The position numbers were made by a program, and so were the translations under genes. From Flavobacteriales bacterium (GTDB lineage: Bacteria > Bacteroidota > Bacteroidia > Flavobacteriales > PHOS-HE28): 7,831 nt of DNA. The DNA is taken from positions 1 to 7,831 of the forward strand of contig SSGN01000122.1 in NCBI GenBank assembly GCA_008016945.1, given 5' to 3'. The notes under the pieces are model-generated. The model did not search any database. It was not told where the DNA came from and saw nothing but the letters and a program-made list of their open reading frames with translations. Of this stretch, positions 6,700 through 7,831 are shown in pieces (the first letter of the stretch is position 1; each line of letters starts with the position of its first letter).

Positions 6700-6765
6700 A
6701 TGCCCGAAATGAATGATTCAGACCGCCCTTTCCCATCGTGCTCGCGGGAAAGAGACTGGAAATGA
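6700..6765 (+). CDS. Possible 21-codon leader ORF overlapping the cytochrome start
   Basis: ATG 6700 (or in-frame ATG 6709) opens a 21-codon ORF ending in TGA 6763-6765, which overlaps the cytochrome ATG at 6762 as ATGA. AGGAG at 6691-6695, overlapping the stop codon of the barrel gene, precedes it by 4 bases (13 to the second ATG). The peptide starts MPEMNDSDRP, is hydrophilic and charged, and is not recognised. Translation of this ORF would deliver ribosomes to the cytochrome start, which has a weaker site of its own. It may instead be plain 5' untranslated sequence. Confidence 0.3.
   Translation: MPEMNDSDRPFPSCSRERDWK
6728..6752 (+). promoter_or_regulatory. Possible RNA hairpin masking the cytochrome ribosome binding region
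   Basis: CTTTCCC (6728-6734) and GGGAAAG (6746-6752) are exact complements separated by 11 bases. The right arm is the purine-rich stretch that ends 9 bases before ATG 6762, so folding would hide the most likely ribosome binding site. The pairing is seen; regulation is inferred. Confidence 0.3.
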
Positions 6766-7831
6766 TCATCGCGCAGGCCATGCGAAAACTACTGTCAAAA
6801 CTTGCTCCATTCCCGATCCTCGTCGCCATGTTGGTGGCGTCGTCGGGATGGGGGCAGGGCGCACTCGCCGAGAGCAAGTCAGCATTGCCGGCGATGACGG
6901 CAGCAAGCAAGTCTGATTATGTCGGCAGACAGGTATGTGCGGAATGCCACTCCAAGGAGGCCGACGCCTGGCGTGGATCGCACCACGACCTGGCCATGCA
7001 AGCGGCCGACACCTCGACCGTGCTCGGTAACTTTGGCGGCGCGACCTTTCGCCATGCCGGCGTAGTCTCGCGCTTCTTCAAGCGCGGCGAGACCTTCTTC
7101 GTGAATACTGACGGCCCCGACGGAAAATTGGCCGATTTCCCGATCAAGTACGTCTTCGGCGTCACGCCGCTGCAGCAATATCTGATCGAATTCCCCGGCG
7201 GGCGCCTGCAGGCGCTTTCGATTGCCTGGGACAGTCGGCCGAAGTCTGCGGGCGGGCAACGCTGGTTCCACATCTTTCCGAAAGACCGGATCGACCACAA
7301 GGATGCCTTGCACTGGACCGGGATCTACCAGAACTGGAACCTGCAGTGCGCCGAGTGCCACTCGACTGGCCTGAGCAAAGGCTACGACGCGGCGAGCAAC
7401 ACTTACCGTACCACCTGGCAGGAACTCAATGTCTCCTGCGAAGCCTGTCACGGCCCGGGGTCCCGCCACGTCGGCTGGGCGAAAACGGCAACGCGCCCGT
7501 ACCCGGCCGGTGATGACAAAGGCTTTCTGCATACAACGACCAGCCTCTGGCGCGACGCCTGGCGCTTCCCCGAGGCCGGTGCCCGGATCGCCCGCCGGGA
7601 TCGCCAGGCGGAACCGTCGGTCAACAACACCTGTGCGGCGTGCCATGCCCGCCGCGGTACATTGGCCAAGCGGGATCAACCCGGCGCGCCGCTTGCGGAC
7701 ACCCACCGCCTGGCGCTGCTGAGCCCGCCGAACTACCATGCCGACGGCCAGCAGAACGACGAGGTCTATATCTGGGGCTCCTTCCTGCAGAGCCGGATGT
7801 TCCAGCAGGGCGTCACCTGCATGGATTGCCA
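6762..7831 (+). CDS. Multihaem c-type cytochrome, exported; 3' end outside window
   Basis: An uninterrupted reading frame runs from ATG 6762 to the right edge (356 complete codons). The N-terminus is a signal peptide: Arg8-Lys9 and Lys13, then a hydrophobic core, with ALA before Glu-Ser near residue 37. Haem c motifs are CAECH (Cys59-His63), CAECH (Cys196-His200), CEACH (Cys226-His230, followed by GPGSRH) and CAACH (Cys291-His295). A fifth CxxC (Cys353, Cys356) is cut at the edge, where the next codon begins CA and would complete CxxCH if it is His. The arrangement fits the cytochrome c554/c-prime-like multihaem family whose longer members carry C-terminal TPR repeats; that part is not visible. 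It should carry electrons in the periplasm or at the outer membrane. It follows the barrel gene by 69 bp. ATG 6780 is an alternative start that keeps a usable signal peptide. The redox partner is unknown. Confidence 0.92.
   Translation, partial: MIIAQAMRKLLSKLAPFPILVAMLVASSGWGQGALAESKSALPAMTAASKSDYVGRQVCAECHSKEADAWRGSHHDLAMQAADTSTVLGNFGGATFRHAGVVSRFFKRGETFFVNTDGPDGKLADFPIKYVFGVTPLQQYLIEFPGGRLQALSIAWDSRPKSAGGQRWFHIFPKDRIDHKDALHWTGIYQNWNLQCAECHSTGLSKGYDAASNTYRTTWQELNVSCEACHGPGSRHVGWAKTATRPYPAGDDKGFLHTTTSLWRDAWRFPEAGARIARRDRQAEPSVNNTCAACHARRGTLAKRDQPGAPLADTHRLALLSPPNYHADGQQNDEVYIWGSFLQSRMFQQGVTCMDC

Noticed and set aside
6879..7739. A 286-codon minus-strand ORF opposite the cytochrome
   Set aside because: The plus strand has a signal peptide and four CxxCH motifs in one open frame to the window edge; the antisense product is arginine-rich and featureless.

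Overview
The window looks like chromosomal DNA from a GC-rich gammaproteobacterium. The first gene is an E. coli-type ycaO, the envelope genes have ordinary Sec signal peptides, and the stronger ribosome binding sites are AGGAG-like. I see no tRNA or rRNA gene, insertion sequence, integrase, CRISPR array or other mark of a mobile element. The species cannot be named from this stretch.

Layout. (1) 1-1238, plus strand: the 3' two thirds of ycaO, the accessory factor for ribosomal protein S12 methylthiolation, broken by a frameshift near base 110. (2) 1239-1551: a gap with one doubtful 33-codon ORF; it marks the change from a housekeeping gene to an accessory cluster. (3) 1552-2565, minus strand: an AraC-family regulator with a perfect 14-bp inverted repeat inside its linker-coding region. 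(4) 2566-2778: a divergent intergenic region with a 14-bp perfect palindrome. (5) 2779-7831, plus strand: a probable operon of four genes with gaps of 81, 53 and 69 bp. They encode a cytoplasmic metallo-beta-lactamase-fold hydrolase with an altered metal motif, an exported arylsulfatase of the Pseudomonas AtsA type with all catalytic residues present, an outer-membrane beta-barrel of the 'MetA-pathway of phenol degradation' family, and an exported multihaem c-type cytochrome that runs off the right edge.

How the genes may work together (inference). The barrel could admit an aromatic or otherwise hydrophobic sulfate ester to the periplasm, the sulfatase could remove the sulfate there, and the cytoplasmic hydrolase could act on a later intermediate. 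The multihaem cytochrome could take electrons from this or a linked oxidation. The divergent AraC-type protein is the obvious candidate regulator. The substrate is not visible in the sequence.

Fine-scale points: two 21-codon ORFs each end in an ATGA overlap with the start of a main gene (sulfatase and cytochrome), and a hairpin could mask the purine-rich sequence ahead of the cytochrome start. Both may be chance but can be tested.
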